31,916 nucleotides of DNA from Clostridiales bacterium (GTDB taxonomy: Bacteria > Bacillota > Clostridia > Lachnospirales > Anaerotignaceae), in the NCBI GenBank assembly GCA_018364635.1, contig JAGZLR010000025.1:1-31916 (forward strand), read 5' to 3'. The notes beneath the pieces were generated by a model. It was given only the letters and a program-made list of their open reading frames with translations, had not been told where the DNA came from and ran no database searches. How positions within the stretch are numbered: position 1 is the stretch's first letter; each line of letters opens with the position of its first letter. Positions 15,636-25,178 of this stretch are shown one piece after another. Position numbers and translations under genes: made by a program.

Positions 15636-16577
15636 TTAGTCTTTTGCTTTCTGTAAACCTACCAGCGCTCCTGCATAAGAAGAGCCTTCTACTGTGCCGC
15701 TATTGGTACACTGATCTATTTGAGTTCCATGATTTACACCGATGATACCGCCTGCTATATGGCCGGATACCAATCCATCGTTGTTACAGTTTATTATGAT
15801 CGAAGGATTTGTTGAGTCATTAAGAGCAGGCAATGCTGCGCCTACAATTCCACCAGAAATGCTGCTGTCTGTAATTTCTGCTTTATTGACACATTGGTTG
15901 ATTTCGCTTTCGGGTAGAATGAAACCGGCGATACCGCCGTTGGCATCTTCTGTAATCGCCTTAATTGTGACGGTGTCTGTGACTTGACAGTCTAAAATTT
16001 TGCCGCCAGCATCAACAATTCCAGCAATTCCTCCATTGATGCCACAGGTACCTGTAATTAAAGAATCAGTTAAGGTAAGGTTTTTAATCGTCCCTGCATT
16101 TACTGCAAAAAGGCCTTGGCCATAATCGTCATCTGTGCTTGTATTATAGAGATTCATGTGACTGATGGTTTTACCGTTTCCATCAAAAGTGCCTTGAAAA
16201 CGAGAGGCTGAACTGCTGAGGGAGTATACGGTATCCTCGGAAGACGGCTTTTTATATTTTGCTCTGCCGATAGGCTCCCATGAATAAGGACTTAGATCAA
16301 TATCACCGTTTAAAGTGACGGTTTTTCCTGCAAAGGTTTGTCCAGAGTTTACTGCGACAGCAAAAGCAGCTAAGTCCGCAGCATCATTGATTACATAGCT
16401 AGATGCAGTTGGCTCGTACCAGCTGGTATCATAATGGCTGCTCCAACTGGAGCTGGACCGTGAAGAAAAAGAAGCTTTTTGTAAAACAGCAGTCGGATTT
16501 GCAAGACACGTTGTAGAAAATAAGACTGTAAGAAAAAAAATACTAGATACAGACTGCATGATTTTTTTCATATACAT
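15636..16577 (-). CDS. Secreted GLUG-repeat protein
   Basis: A 313-residue exported protein of unknown function. Residues 1 to about 26 form a signal peptide (MKKIMQSVSSIFFLTVLFST, then cleavage near LAN). A Ser-rich linker follows (about 35-60), then a region opening with YVINDAADLAAFAVAVNSG and the FQGTFDGNGKTISHMNLY pattern that introduces GLUG domains. Degenerate repeats of the form GGIAG...C.N.G.V run to the C-terminus and probably form a beta-helix. No sortase motif or choline-binding repeat is seen, so its attachment is unclear. The start ATG at 16577 follows GGAGGGA. It is convergent with spoVT and shares its terminator. Confidence 0.85.
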   Translation of the reverse strand: MYMKKIMQSVSSIFFLTVLFSTTCLANPTAVLQKASFSSRSSSSWSSHYDTSWYEPTASSYVINDAADLAAFAVAVNSGQTFAGKTVTLNGDIDLSPYSWEPIGRAKYKKPSSEDTVYSLSSSASRFQGTFDGNGKTISHMNLYNTSTDDDYGQGLFAVNAGTIKNLTLTDSLITGTCGINGGIAGIVDAGGKILDCQVTDTVTIKAITEDANGGIAGFILPESEINQCVNKAEITDSSISGGIVGAALPALNDSTNPSIIINCNNDGLVSGHIAGGIIGVNHGTQIDQCTNSGTVEGSSYAGALVGLQKAKD

Positions 16578-16767
16578 TTTCTAGTCCCTCCTTCATCATA
16601 GATAATCTATGGATATAATTTCATTATATATCAACGAGAGAATTTGAAAATAGAGAATCTGAAATATTTTGATACTCCTTGAGATCGAAAAAGGATTAAT
16701 CTTGCTAGTTTTTGAAAAAGAGGGTAAAATCATGAAAGATGTTTTCAATAAATTAGGAGGAATCGAA

Positions 16768-17970
16768 ATGGCAGAGGCGTGCGTAATTCTGAAAAAAGGC
16801 GAGGGTCGTACAATAAAAAACGGCGGCGCTTGGATATTTGATAATGAAATTGACAAGATTGATGGAGCGTTTACTGACGGCGATATGGTATGCGTTAAGG
16901 ATTTTGATGGATATCCGTTAGGGCGAGGTTTTATCAATACAAAATCAAAGATTACAGTAAGAATGATGACAAGAAATCCAGAGCAGCAAATCGACCATGA
17001 GTTTTTAAAAATGCGGGTAAAAGCTGCGTGGGAGTACAGAAAAAAGACTGTAGATACTTCCAGCTGCCGTATTATTTTTGGTGAGGCGGATTTTTTGCCT
17101 GGTTTAGTAATTGATAAGTTCAGTGATTGTTTGGTTGTAGAATCTATGGCGTTGGGGATTGATAAGAAAAAAGAAGAAATTATCCAGATCTTGAAGGAAC
17201 TTCTGGAGGAAGACGGTATTTCCATTCGAGGCGTATATGAAAGAAGCGATGGGAAAATACGCTTAAAGGAAGGTATGGATCGAGTTAAAGGCTTTATTGG
17301 CCCTAAGTTCGACACAAAGGTTGAAATTATCGAAAATGGTGTGAAATTTATCGTTGATGTGGCGGATGGACAGAAAACAGGTTTCTTCCTGGATCAGAAG
17401 TATAATAGAGCGGCGATTCGAAAGATTTGTTCTGGTGCAAAGGTTTTGGACTGTTTTACCCATACAGGTAGTTTTGCGTTAAATGCTGGACAAGCAGGAG
17501 CAACCAGTGTTCTTGGTGTGGACGCTTCTCAGTTAGGGGTGGATCAAGGGAGAGAAAATGCAGTTTTAAACGGATTAGAGGATCGGGTTAAGTTTCTTTG
17601 CGCAGATGTATTTGAACTTTTACCTCGTTTACAAGCCCAAGGTGAAACATTTGATGTAGTGATTTTAGATCCCCCAGCATTTACAAAAAGTAGGAACTCA
17701 GTAAAAAATGCAGTGAAAGGATACCGTGAAATCAATTTGCGGGCGATGAAACTGATTCGAGATGGCGGTTTTTTGGCAACCTGTTCCTGTTCTCATTTTA
17801 TGACCTATGAGCTGTTTACAAAAACAATTGCTCAGGCAGCGAAGGATGTGCATAAACGGCTGCGCCAGGTAGAGTTTCGTACACAGGCGCCGGATCACCC
17901 AATTTTATGGGCTGCGGACGAGTCATATTATCTGAAATTTTATATTTTCCAGGTGATGGAGGAAAAGTAA
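16768..17970 (+). CDS. Class I SAM-dependent rRNA methyltransferase, RlmI-like
   Basis: A 400-residue enzyme of the RlmI group (23S rRNA m5C methyltransferases). An N-terminal PUA domain (about 1-80, RTIKNGGAWIFDNEI) binds RNA; the central part and a Rossmann domain follow, with motif I VLDCFTHTGSFALNAG, motif IV DPPAF and motif VI CSCSH, whose Cys is the expected catalytic or resolving residue. The ATG at 16768 follows TAGGAGGA perfectly; the frame is open upstream, but those starts are poor. The substrate base is inferred from the family only. The exporter gene azlC starts 35 bases downstream and may be cotranscribed. Confidence 0.92.
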   Translation: MAEACVILKKGEGRTIKNGGAWIFDNEIDKIDGAFTDGDMVCVKDFDGYPLGRGFINTKSKITVRMMTRNPEQQIDHEFLKMRVKAAWEYRKKTVDTSSCRIIFGEADFLPGLVIDKFSDCLVVESMALGIDKKKEEIIQILKELLEEDGISIRGVYERSDGKIRLKEGMDRVKGFIGPKFDTKVEIIENGVKFIVDVADGQKTGFFLDQKYNRAAIRKICSGAKVLDCFTHTGSFALNAGQAGATSVLGVDASQLGVDQGRENAVLNGLEDRVKFLCADVFELLPRLQAQGETFDVVILDPPAFTKSRNSVKNAVKGYREINLRAMKLIRDGGFLATCSCSHFMTYELFTKTIAQAAKDVHKRLRQVEFRTQAPDHPILWAADESYYLKFYIFQVMEEK

Positions 17971-18005
17971 CGTTAATAGGCGGACATGAAAGAGAAGGGG
18001 TTCTT

Positions 18006-18713
18006 ATGTGGGGGAAAAACAAACGAGAGATCCAGTATGCATTCAAACAATCTCTGCCAATTTTATTTGGCTATCTGTTTTTGGGAATGGCATTTGGGGT
18101 TGTTATGTCAGAGAATGGTTTGGGATTTTTGTGGGCTTTGGCGTGCAGCATATTGATCTATGCAGGCTCCATGCAGTTTGTACTGGCAGGGCTATTATCT
18201 GGTGGCGCTAGCATACCTTTGGCAGCAGCCATGACATTATTTATTAACAGCAGGCACATTTTTTATGGTATTCCTTTTGTGGAAAAATTTAAACGGGCAA
18301 AACGCGCCTATCCCTATCTTATTTTTGCATTGACAGACGAAACGTTTTCTGTTCTATGTGGCATTAAAGTACCAAAAAATTTACGGGAAGAAACAGTGAT
18401 TTGTTATCTTTCTTTCCTAAATCATAGTTATTGGATTTTAGGTACAGCACTTGGGAGTCTTCTAGGCAGCAGTTTGCCTGTTGATATGACTGGAATTGAT
18501 TTTTCTATGACGGCATTATTTTTGATTATATTTCTTGAGCAATGGAAAGAAGCCAAAAGCCATCTGCCTGCGCTGACAGGAATAGTTTGTGCGGCAGGAA
18601 GCTTAATCATTTTTGGGCCGGATCAATTTTTGTTACCAGCACTGCTTGTCACAGTGTCTATCCTTTTGTTTGCTGGTAGAAAAAAGGAGGAGAGGACATC
18701 ATGGGACAAATGA
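18006..18713 (+). CDS. azlC: AzlC family branched-chain amino-acid exporter, large subunit
   Basis: A 235-residue membrane protein with several hydrophobic segments. Family motifs include ILFGYLFLGMAFGV near the start, IYAGSMQFVLAGLL, and NSRHIFYGIP. AzlC works with the small AzlD subunit to export branched-chain amino acids or analogues such as azaleucine. GAAGGGG precedes the ATG at 18006; the open frame further upstream overlaps the methyltransferase and is not used. The stop codon lies inside the azlD start region, with 13 bases of overlap, so the two subunits are translationally coupled. Confidence 0.94.
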   Translation: MWGKNKREIQYAFKQSLPILFGYLFLGMAFGVVMSENGLGFLWALACSILIYAGSMQFVLAGLLSGGASIPLAAAMTLFINSRHIFYGIPFVEKFKRAKRAYPYLIFALTDETFSVLCGIKVPKNLREETVICYLSFLNHSYWILGTALGSLLGSSLPVDMTGIDFSMTALFLIIFLEQWKEAKSHLPALTGIVCAAGSLIIFGPDQFLLPALLVTVSILLFAGRKKEERTSWDK

Positions 18714-19045
18714 TGATGTTTCACAGTATTTTGATGATTTTGGTTGTTAGTATAAGCACGGTTCTTCTGCGGTCGGTACCATTTCTTTTGTTTGGTGGAA
18801 AAAAAGATATACCTAAGACTGTTGGTTATTTAGGGAATGTTTTACCGGCAGCAATGATAGGGGTATTAGTAATTTATTGTTTTAAATCTGTTCAATTGAC
18901 TTCTCTGGGTGGATGGATTCCTCAGCTTGCAGGGGGGTTAGCGGTGGTGCTTCTTCATTTAAAGTGGCGCAGTACCTTAATTAGCATTGCAGGTGGCACT
19001 GCTTTTTATATGGTTCTGATCAGAATTAGTATATTTGCAACGTAA
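18701..19045 (+). CDS. azlD: AzlD family branched-chain amino-acid exporter, small subunit
   Basis: A 114-residue membrane protein with about four hydrophobic segments, the partner of AzlC. The LRSVPFLLFGG segment, the PAAMIGVLVIYC helix and the GGLAVVLLHL region are typical of the AzlD family, and the length is normal. It overlaps azlC by 13 bases with AAGGAGG inside the azlC end. A terminator follows at once. Confidence 0.94.
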   Translation: MGQMMMFHSILMILVVSISTVLLRSVPFLLFGGKKDIPKTVGYLGNVLPAAMIGVLVIYCFKSVQLTSLGGWIPQLAGGLAVVLLHLKWRSTLISIAGGTAFYMVLIRISIFAT

Positions 19046-19076
19046 AAAAGCATTGGTTTTAGACCAGTGCTTTTTG
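19044..19076 (+). terminator. Terminator after azlCD
   Basis: Arms AAAAAGCATTGGT and ACCAGTGCTTTTT (one wobble pair) around a short loop, ending in TTTTTG. Confidence 0.92.
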
Positions 19077-19255
19077 TTTATGGGGGGCAGATACCCCTCC
19101 AGTTGAGCAGGTCTATATTTTCCGCTATGATAAAGAAAGGGGATTTTATGGCGAAGAAAAGTCCATAGGGGGAGTTAGTAATATAAGGATCAGCGATTGA
19201 TTTTGAACCTTTTTTTTACTGATACAAAAAATATTCAAAAAATCAACAATAGGGG

Positions 19256-19283
19256 TTGCTTTTTTTTGGAAGCTTGCTATAAT
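19256..19283 (+). promoter_or_regulatory. Sigma-A promoter of the LysM-M28 peptidase gene
   Basis: TTGCTT (19256-19261), 16 bases, then TATAAT (19278-19283) preceded by TGC as an extended -10. The 5' leader would be about 110 bases. The rest of the 353-bp gap (19046-19398) holds the azlCD terminator and no gene that I can support. Confidence 0.65.
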
Positions 19284-19398
19284 ATTAACGTTTAGTAAAT
19301 GTAGTTTTGAAGTTTAATATTTGTAAACAAAGACAGCCGCTTTGTTTCGGTGGTAAGCTTTGAAACAGAAAGGTATTTATACAAAGGAGGCAAAAAAA

Positions 19399-21678
19399 TT
19401 GAAAAGAAGAATCATCTCTGTTATTATGTGCTGCACAGCAGCGATTGCGACTTGCAGCAATGCTTTTGCACAGGAATATGTAGTGAAAAAAGGGGATACC
19501 TTATACCAGATTGCGAAAAAATATCAGACGACGTATACAGAGCTGGCAAAACGGAATAATATTGAAAATCCTGATTTAATTTTTCCAGGACAGTTGATCC
19601 AGATTGAAGAGATATTACAGACAAGACCTGTGGAAACAGATCCTGTAGAAACTGTAAAAGAAGCAGGGACCTCTCCTCGGAAGGAGACAGAAAAGACACC
19701 TGCAGAATTGGTTGATCCTAAGTTTGCACTTTCTATGATGGAGAAAATTTCTTCTTTCGGAGATAACCCAGACATCGGAAATCGCTCTGCTGGTTCCCCT
19801 GCTGAACAGCAGGTAAGTGATTTGGTATATCAGACATTTCAGGAGATCGGCCTGGAAAACGTGACGATGGAGGAGTTTTCCTGCGATAACTGGACATTTG
19901 AAAAAGGCAGAGTATATTATACAGATGCTGAAGGCAAGGAACAGTTCCTTGTTTTGGGTGGATATGCTACACAGTTCCAGGCAGATATGGAAGAATATGA
20001 CTTAGTATATGCGGGTAGAGGAACAGTAGCAGATTATGAAGGTCTAGATGTCAAAGATAAAATCGTATTGATCGATATCGATCAATATCAGGATTGGTGG
20101 ATTAATCTTCCAGCGTATCAAGCGCATCTGAAAGGGGCGGCAGCGGTTCTTGCCTGCAATACAGATGGTTATGCACAATATGATGCGGATACCATCGGAT
20201 CTCAAGATATTTGTGGACCATATGATGCACCTGCTTTTGCTGTAAGTAAAAATAGTGCTGAAACTTTGAAACAATTGCTGGAAACAAATGGCGGTCAGAT
20301 TACAGTAAAAATGGATGTAGACAGTCAGGTGAAATTGGACGGCACAAGCCAAAATGTATGGGGTGAGATCAAAGGGAAGACCGATGAGGTGGTATATTAT
20401 TTTGCTCATTGTGATGGATATTATCACTCCTTCTTTGATGACGCACAGGGCATTGGCGAGATGTGTGCAATCGCAAAAGCTTTTGTAGACAGCGGAGTTC
20501 AGCCGGAAAAGACCATTCGTTTTGTTGCCCACGGAGCAGAGGAATGGGGCAAAACAGATACAGAATGGGATTGGGCTGTAGGAGCTTATAAAATGATTAC
20601 GGAGCTTCATCCTGAATGGGCAAAGAATGCAGTAGCGATTTTGAATCTGGATGGGATGTATGCTGTAGAAGGACAGAAGGATTTTGCAGTGGCAACCAGT
20701 TATGAGCTGCATGAGTATGCCGAAAATGCAGTTGCTAAACTGGATCTGCCGGAAGGCTATACCATCAAAGTAAAATCTCCAACCAGCAATTATACAGAGG
20801 ATTTCTCTTATCAGAGAGCGGGAGTACCTGCGATCGTTGCTTCCGGTGTCGATTTTGAAAAAGAAGCATATCGTTCTCTGGCATACCATTCCTCTATGGA
20901 CAGCAAGCAGCTGGGAGTGGATGAAACAACGATGAAAATGACTATGGAGCTGTTTGCAAATATGGGCCTCGAATTGAGTAACCGCGCAGTGCGTCCAGTG
21001 GAGTTCAACAGTATCCTTGCAGCGTTGGAAGAAAGCTATACCGGTACAGAACAACTGAATACGAGAGCTGCAAAGGAGGCTGCAGCTGCACTACAGCAGA
21101 AGTGTGATACATTGCAGGCAGAGTATGACGCAGCAGTAAAAGCAGGACAGCAGGAAGAGATCGATGCAAAAATGAAAGAGGCTGTTACATTAAATGCAAA
21201 GACCCATGAGATTTTCCGTCAGATGGAAGAAGACTTCAGCCGTTTTGATTATACTGGAGAAGTGCAGTTCCCTCATGTTGTATATCAAAATAATATTGCA
21301 GCATTGAATGGAGCGATTGCTGCACTGGAAGGCGGCAGTGCGGCAGAGGCTTTGGACGAATATCTTTTTGACGTCGATTATAATTGGTATGCTTATGATT
21401 TTGATGAGGAAACTTTTGATTATATGGCAGATAAAATAAGAACAAAATCTGTAGGCACATGGGGAGAGGGAATGTTGGAACAACCTAATGAAGATCTTTT
21501 TGCAGTGATTAAATCTCTGCAAGGAAAGTATGGACAGGAAAATGCAGATTTTCAGGAAGAATTGGATGCGTTGCAGGCAGCAAAGGCAAATCAGGAAGCT
21601 TTCCTGCGGGAAAGAGTAGAAAAAGAGAACGCAGATTTAGCTGCGATTGCAGAGCAGATGCAAGAAGCCGCAAAATGA
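19399..21678 (+). CDS. Secreted LysM-domain M28 family zinc peptidase
   Basis: A 759-residue exported protein. It starts at TTG 19399 (AAAGGAGG eight bases upstream); the N-terminal KRRIISVIMCC..NAFA is a signal peptide cut near residue 24. A LysM peptidoglycan-binding domain follows (about 26-70, YVVKKGDTLYQIAKKYQ). An M28 fold with an inserted PA-like domain (about 195-310) carries a complete two-zinc site: His337, Asp347, Glu381/Glu382 (HGAEEWG), Asp418 (LNLDGM) and His497 (AYHSSMD). The last 250 residues are helical and coiled-coil-like, with an alanine- and glutamate-rich end. It probably acts as an aminopeptidase held at the cell wall. The gene is monocistronic, between its own promoter and terminator. 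Confidence 0.9.
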   Translation: MKRRIISVIMCCTAAIATCSNAFAQEYVVKKGDTLYQIAKKYQTTYTELAKRNNIENPDLIFPGQLIQIEEILQTRPVETDPVETVKEAGTSPRKETEKTPAELVDPKFALSMMEKISSFGDNPDIGNRSAGSPAEQQVSDLVYQTFQEIGLENVTMEEFSCDNWTFEKGRVYYTDAEGKEQFLVLGGYATQFQADMEEYDLVYAGRGTVADYEGLDVKDKIVLIDIDQYQDWWINLPAYQAHLKGAAAVLACNTDGYAQYDADTIGSQDICGPYDAPAFAVSKNSAETLKQLLETNGGQITVKMDVDSQVKLDGTSQNVWGEIKGKTDEVVYYFAHCDGYYHSFFDDAQGIGEMCAIAKAFVDSGVQPEKTIRFVAHGAEEWGKTDTEWDWAVGAYKMITELHPEWAKNAVAILNLDGMYAVEGQKDFAVATSYELHEYAENAVAKLDLPEGYTIKVKSPTSNYTEDFSYQRAGVPAIVASGVDFEKEAYRSLAYHSSMDSKQLGVDETTMKMTMELFANMGLELSNRAVRPVEFNSILAALEESYTGTEQLNTRAAKEAAAALQQKCDTLQAEYDAAVKAGQQEEIDAKMKEAVTLNAKTHEIFRQMEEDFSRFDYTGEVQFPHVVYQNNIAALNGAIAALEGGSAAEALDEYLFDVDYNWYAYDFDEETFDYMADKIRTKSVGTWGEGMLEQPNEDLFAVIKSLQGKYGQENADFQEELDALQAAKANQEAFLRERVEKENADLAAIAEQMQEAAK

Positions 21679-21699
21679 AGCATTATTTTTAGATAGAAC

Positions 21700-21731
21700 A
21701 AACACCATGGACATAGTCCATGGTGTTTTAG
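21700..21731 (+). terminator. Terminator-like hairpin after the M28 peptidase gene
   Basis: A perfect 12-bp stem, AAACACCATGGA with TCCATGGTGTTT, and a 5-base loop. The T-run is short (TTTTA), so it may also act as a stabilising 3' hairpin. Confidence 0.8.
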
Positions 21732-21890
21732 ATTGGAAATAAATCCGTTTTTCAATTAGAATCTCTGGATAAAATTTACTTCCAACAGAGAAAATAATAG
21801 GTTTCCAGGTATTTTTGCCAATAAACCCTATTTTACTGTATAATGAAAACTATGAGTATGCAAAAAAACACCCGCTATGCAGGGGAATCG

Positions 21891-22661
21891 TTATTTCATA
21901 TTTTTCATTTCCTCTTCTAGACGTGTATAAAAGATAGGCTGAATCAGGTTGTGTGGATTTAGCATAAAACCTTTTAATCCATCTACATAAATAGAACGAA
22001 GCTGGATAAAAGGCACACGGATGGCCTGAAAGTTGGAATTATTTCTGCGGTTATAGTCATTTAATTCAACTTCATCTGTAAATGCTGGAATAAACCGATC
22101 GCCATTACCGTAACGCAGGGCAGGAAATTGTAGGTTTTCTTTTTTTGCCTGTTTGATTTTTTCGTGAGGTGGTAAAACTGCCACTAAAATTTGACTCTTC
22201 TTTAAAGCCTCCCAAAAGTTCTGATCCGCTGATTTTAATGCTTCTGCAGTAATATCTGTTTTTCTCTGCCGTGTTTCTTGAGCAAGATAAATAGCAGCTC
22301 TTGAAAGTGCAGGATTAGCATGAATTCCTTTTTCTTCTTCAGTAAGGAATTCTTTTAATGGAATAGAAATTGGCTGTGCAGCCGTATCCTTTTTTAAAAC
22401 CACAGTGTCCACACCTAGACGGGCAAAGAGAGGAAACATCCGCTTAATTTCTGTTTTTGGTACTGCTGTACTTAAATAGCGCAGATGTTTGGTCGTTTTT
22501 GTATCTATGAAGTCTGCCACATCGCTGGATGAAGAAAAAACAAAAATCTGATGCTGACCGGTTTTTGGATCATTTTGGATATAGGGCGCTTTTGTCACAT
22601 CAGAACCTAAAACAAAAATTTGGTTCATCGCATCTAATAACTCATTGGTATTGTTTGGCAT
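21891..22661 (-). CDS. SseB-domain protein
   Basis: A 256-residue soluble protein. Residues about 130-245 match the SseB N-terminal domain (named for enhanced serine sensitivity in E. coli): FWEALKKSQILVAV, FPALRYGNGDRFIPAFTD, then RSIYVDGLKGFMLNPHN. The first half (about 10-110) looks like a more divergent copy of a similar fold. The biochemical role of the family is unknown. The ATG at 22661 follows GGAGGAA; eight extra codons upstream are rejected. It lies 142 bases downstream of the LTA-synthase-type gene, past that gene's terminator, so it probably has its own promoter. Confidence 0.8.
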   Translation of the reverse strand: MPNNTNELLDAMNQIFVLGSDVTKAPYIQNDPKTGQHQIFVFSSSSDVADFIDTKTTKHLRYLSTAVPKTEIKRMFPLFARLGVDTVVLKKDTAAQPISIPLKEFLTEEEKGIHANPALSRAAIYLAQETRQRKTDITAEALKSADQNFWEALKKSQILVAVLPPHEKIKQAKKENLQFPALRYGNGDRFIPAFTDEVELNDYNRRNNSNFQAIRVPFIQLRSIYVDGLKGFMLNPHNLIQPIFYTRLEEEMKNMK

Positions 22662-22762
22662 GATATTCCTCCTATTTTGTTCCATACTATATTAAACTAT
22701 AACATAAATAGAAAAGAAAGAAAAGGATAGTCCCTAAAAATCGGTCTACAAATTTTTGGAAT

Positions 22763-22790
22763 CAAAAAATCCGCCGCTGTTTTGCGACGG
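22763..22790 (-). terminator. Terminator after the LTA-synthase-type gene
   Basis: On the minus strand CCGTCGC pairs with GCGGCGG (one wobble) and is followed by ATTTTTTG, 14 bases past the stop codon of the gene ending at 22804. Confidence 0.85.
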
Positions 22791-22803
22791 AAATAAATTT
22801 TTC

Positions 22804-24879
22804 TTATTTTAAAGAAAAGAAATTCGGCAGCCGATGTCGTTGGTCTAAAAGATTATTATAGGCAAAGTAACGATAATTTTTAATGGCCTTTTGAATTTCT
22901 TCCGGAAATGTTTCCTCTGCTCCTACGCTGGTAATTGACCCGTCAGCTTCTATAAATCCAATGGTATTGATAACAGGAACTTTTTCAGATAGATCTTTTA
23001 AATACGTCTGAAAGGCTGTGAGAGGAAAATTCCCAGCCTGTAAAGCCAAAACTCCTAAATAGTTGAGGCTTGTGACAACATTTTCTTGTTCCTGGATGTC
23101 ATAGTTAGCCCAAATGAAGAATGGAACAGCATATTGCTGAAAAACTTCTTTTGTAGTGCGGGCATCCAATTGTTTTCCATAGAGCGCTTCGTAAAATTCA
23201 TTGGAAAGGGGCGGTTGATGATCGCCGAAAAAGACAATCATTGTCTTTTCATCATAATTTTTGTAATGTTCAATCAGTTCTTTGATTGCATCATCGCTGG
23301 CTTTTAATAATGAAAAATATTGGTTAGCTGATGTATCTGCACTGTAGGGAGCACCGGAAACGCTGATACTCCGATCCAAATGATACCAGGCGCTTTTATA
23401 GCCACTGTGATTTTGCATTGTCACATTAAAGGTAAACAGAGGACCATCTGTTTCATCCGTTAGGCGAAACAGTTCTTTATAATCGCTGGAGTCTGAAATA
23501 TATTTTCGGATGATATAAGGATCAGAAACGTCTTCCTGATACATCTGTTTGTCAAAGCCTAGCCATTGATAGACATTGGGGCGATTCCAGCCAGAAGCCT
23601 CATATGGATGAAAAGCAACGGTCTGATAACCTAGCTGCTTCATCTGACTTACCATGGTAGGCATACCATCTTTTACATAGAGCTGATAGGCTACAACATG
23701 TGGCGGTAGAAACTGTAAAGAATTTCCTGTCAAAAATTCATATTCTGAATTGGCAGTGCCGCCGCCGGTGACAGAAGCGTAGGCAGTTCCTGAAATCGTA
23801 TTTTCTTTTAAGCTGTGAAAGTAAGGCAGGGGATCTTCGCTGAGTTCAAGATTTGGAAATTGGCTGCCAATATCAGAGAAAGATTCGTTCATGATTACAA
23901 TTACATTTTCTGGACGATTTTGTTCTGCTGTCGCTGGAAGAGGTGTGATACCATCAGCAATTTCCTGTAATTCATTGATTTGATAGCCATCAGGTTTATC
24001 TACATCACTGTAGCGCAGCGCTGCTGTAAAGTTTAACAGGTATCCGTTTGCCTGTGTTTTCCACTGTTGGGCATAAATGTCAACAGATGTCAGAAAATTA
24101 GTACCAAAAAATAAAAAGAGGTATAAAGAAAGCACTGCAATAAAACAAAAAGCGAACCTAAAGGAAACATGAGGTTTCTTTGCAGGTCTTGGTATTTTGC
24201 TCAGGCAGATCCAATAGAGGCATAAAACGAAAAAACAAGTGATGATGGTTCGATCTGGTGTATAATCAAAATTTCCTGATACATTTAATGCTGTTCTGAT
24301 TGAAAAGACGTCACATGGAAAAATAATTGTCCCGCGAAAAGTCAAAACGTAGTGGTTGACGACACCGATGATGTATAAGAAGACAGAACTAACAGCGCAG
24401 GAAAGACCTCGATATCCTAACAAAATATACCATAGGGTATAGATTGCATAGTACCAGATCATATTCAATAGAATTTGTACAAAGTTCAAGTCTTCCCAGA
24501 AATAGTTGCCGTTTAACACTTCCACTAGAAAAAAAGAGATCCACGGACCTATAAGAAATAAAAATATGCTGGAGATACGCCATAGCTCTTTTGACATCTG
24601 TATGGAAAGCGGGATCAAAATAGTCAATGTTACGCTGAATAAAACCGTACGCGCCCATGACAGATGAAGAAAATAATGGAGGCTAATCAACAGCATGAGA
24701 ACAATAATGCCCATAAAAAAAATAGTCTGGACAGAAGAGCGACGGTTTTTCCCTGTACCGCAAAATGAGATTGTTTGCAGCGTGTTTAAAATTTCTATAA
24801 AAGTTTCCTTTACAGCCATTTTGGCTTCCTGTATATAGTCAGAGACTAGTTGTGATATTTCTGTATTAAAGTTAGTCAT
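22804..24879 (-). CDS. LTA synthase family membrane sulfatase-like protein
   Basis: A 691-residue polytopic enzyme related to lipoteichoic acid synthase and other phosphoglycerol transferases. The first 265 residues hold about six or seven hydrophobic segments; the extracellular alkaline-phosphatase-fold domain (about 325-620) shows NVIVIMNESFSD (metal ligand Glu332), the nucleophile Thr375 in TGGGTANSEYEFLTG, AFHPY, and the metal-binding FFGDHQPP. Polymerisation of glycerol phosphate on a glycolipid is the family role; decoration of another surface polymer is equally possible. ATGs at 24888 and 24879 are both in frame; the second is chosen since AAAAAGG abuts the first. A promoter is seen at 24977-25005. 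Confidence 0.92.
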   Translation of the reverse strand: MTNFNTEISQLVSDYIQEAKMAVKETFIEILNTLQTISFCGTGKNRRSSVQTIFFMGIIVLMLLISLHYFLHLSWARTVLFSVTLTILIPLSIQMSKELWRISSIFLFLIGPWISFFLVEVLNGNYFWEDLNFVQILLNMIWYYAIYTLWYILLGYRGLSCAVSSVFLYIIGVVNHYVLTFRGTIIFPCDVFSIRTALNVSGNFDYTPDRTIITCFFVLCLYWICLSKIPRPAKKPHVSFRFAFCFIAVLSLYLFLFFGTNFLTSVDIYAQQWKTQANGYLLNFTAALRYSDVDKPDGYQINELQEIADGITPLPATAEQNRPENVIVIMNESFSDIGSQFPNLELSEDPLPYFHSLKENTISGTAYASVTGGGTANSEYEFLTGNSLQFLPPHVVAYQLYVKDGMPTMVSQMKQLGYQTVAFHPYEASGWNRPNVYQWLGFDKQMYQEDVSDPYIIRKYISDSSDYKELFRLTDETDGPLFTFNVTMQNHSGYKSAWYHLDRSISVSGAPYSADTSANQYFSLLKASDDAIKELIEHYKNYDEKTMIVFFGDHQPPLSNEFYEALYGKQLDARTTKEVFQQYAVPFFIWANYDIQEQENVVTSLNYLGVLALQAGNFPLTAFQTYLKDLSEKVPVINTIGFIEADGSITSVGAEETFPEEIQKAIKNYRYFAYNNLLDQRHRLPNFFSLK

Positions 24880-24976
24880 ATCGTTCATCCTTTTTAGAAA
24901 TTCTATGTCTTTGATTTATTAATAATAATCATCCTATGGAAAAATAGGGAATTTTGACATGAGTCGAATTTTTTTT

Positions 24977-25005
24977 ATTTTACATTGTTTTGTTTAAAAT
25001 TGCAA
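24977..25005 (-). promoter_or_regulatory. Sigma-A promoter of the LTA-synthase-type gene
   Basis: On the minus strand TTGCAA (25000-25005) and TAAAAT (24977-24982) are separated by 17 bases, about 100 bases before the start codon. The remainder of the 24880-25142 gap is AT-rich and has no gene. Confidence 0.55.
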
Positions 25006-25142
25006 AAGTGAGATACAGGAAAAAAACTAGATATTTAGGGCTTTAAAAGGAATAAAATAAAGATATTTGTAAAATATCTGTAAATTTATTTGAAAATAAC
25101 TTGAAATCATTGATTATAATGCCTTCATAAAACTTTAAGGAA

Positions 25143-25175
25143 TAAAAAAAGCACGGAATTTTCCGTGCTTTTTCT
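25143..25175 (-). terminator. Terminator after the HtrA gene
   Basis: Arms AAAGCACGGAA and TTCCGTGCTTT with T-runs on both strands, placed four bases past the HtrA stop codon. Confidence 0.93.
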
Positions 25176-25178
25176 TTT

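Noticed and set aside
16596..17315. A 239-codon open frame on the minus strand
   Set aside because: It is antisense to the RlmI-like methyltransferase, has low-complexity Ser/Pro/Ile composition and no credible start.
19148..19168. A six-codon minigene (MAKKSP) after AAAGGGG
   Set aside because: Too short to support, with no structured leader around it and no gene within reach that it could attenuate.
20044..21054. A 336-codon open frame on the minus strand
   Set aside because: It lies entirely within the M28 peptidase gene, has no ribosome binding site, and its translation is rich in Cys, His and Phe without any domain; it is an antisense shadow.
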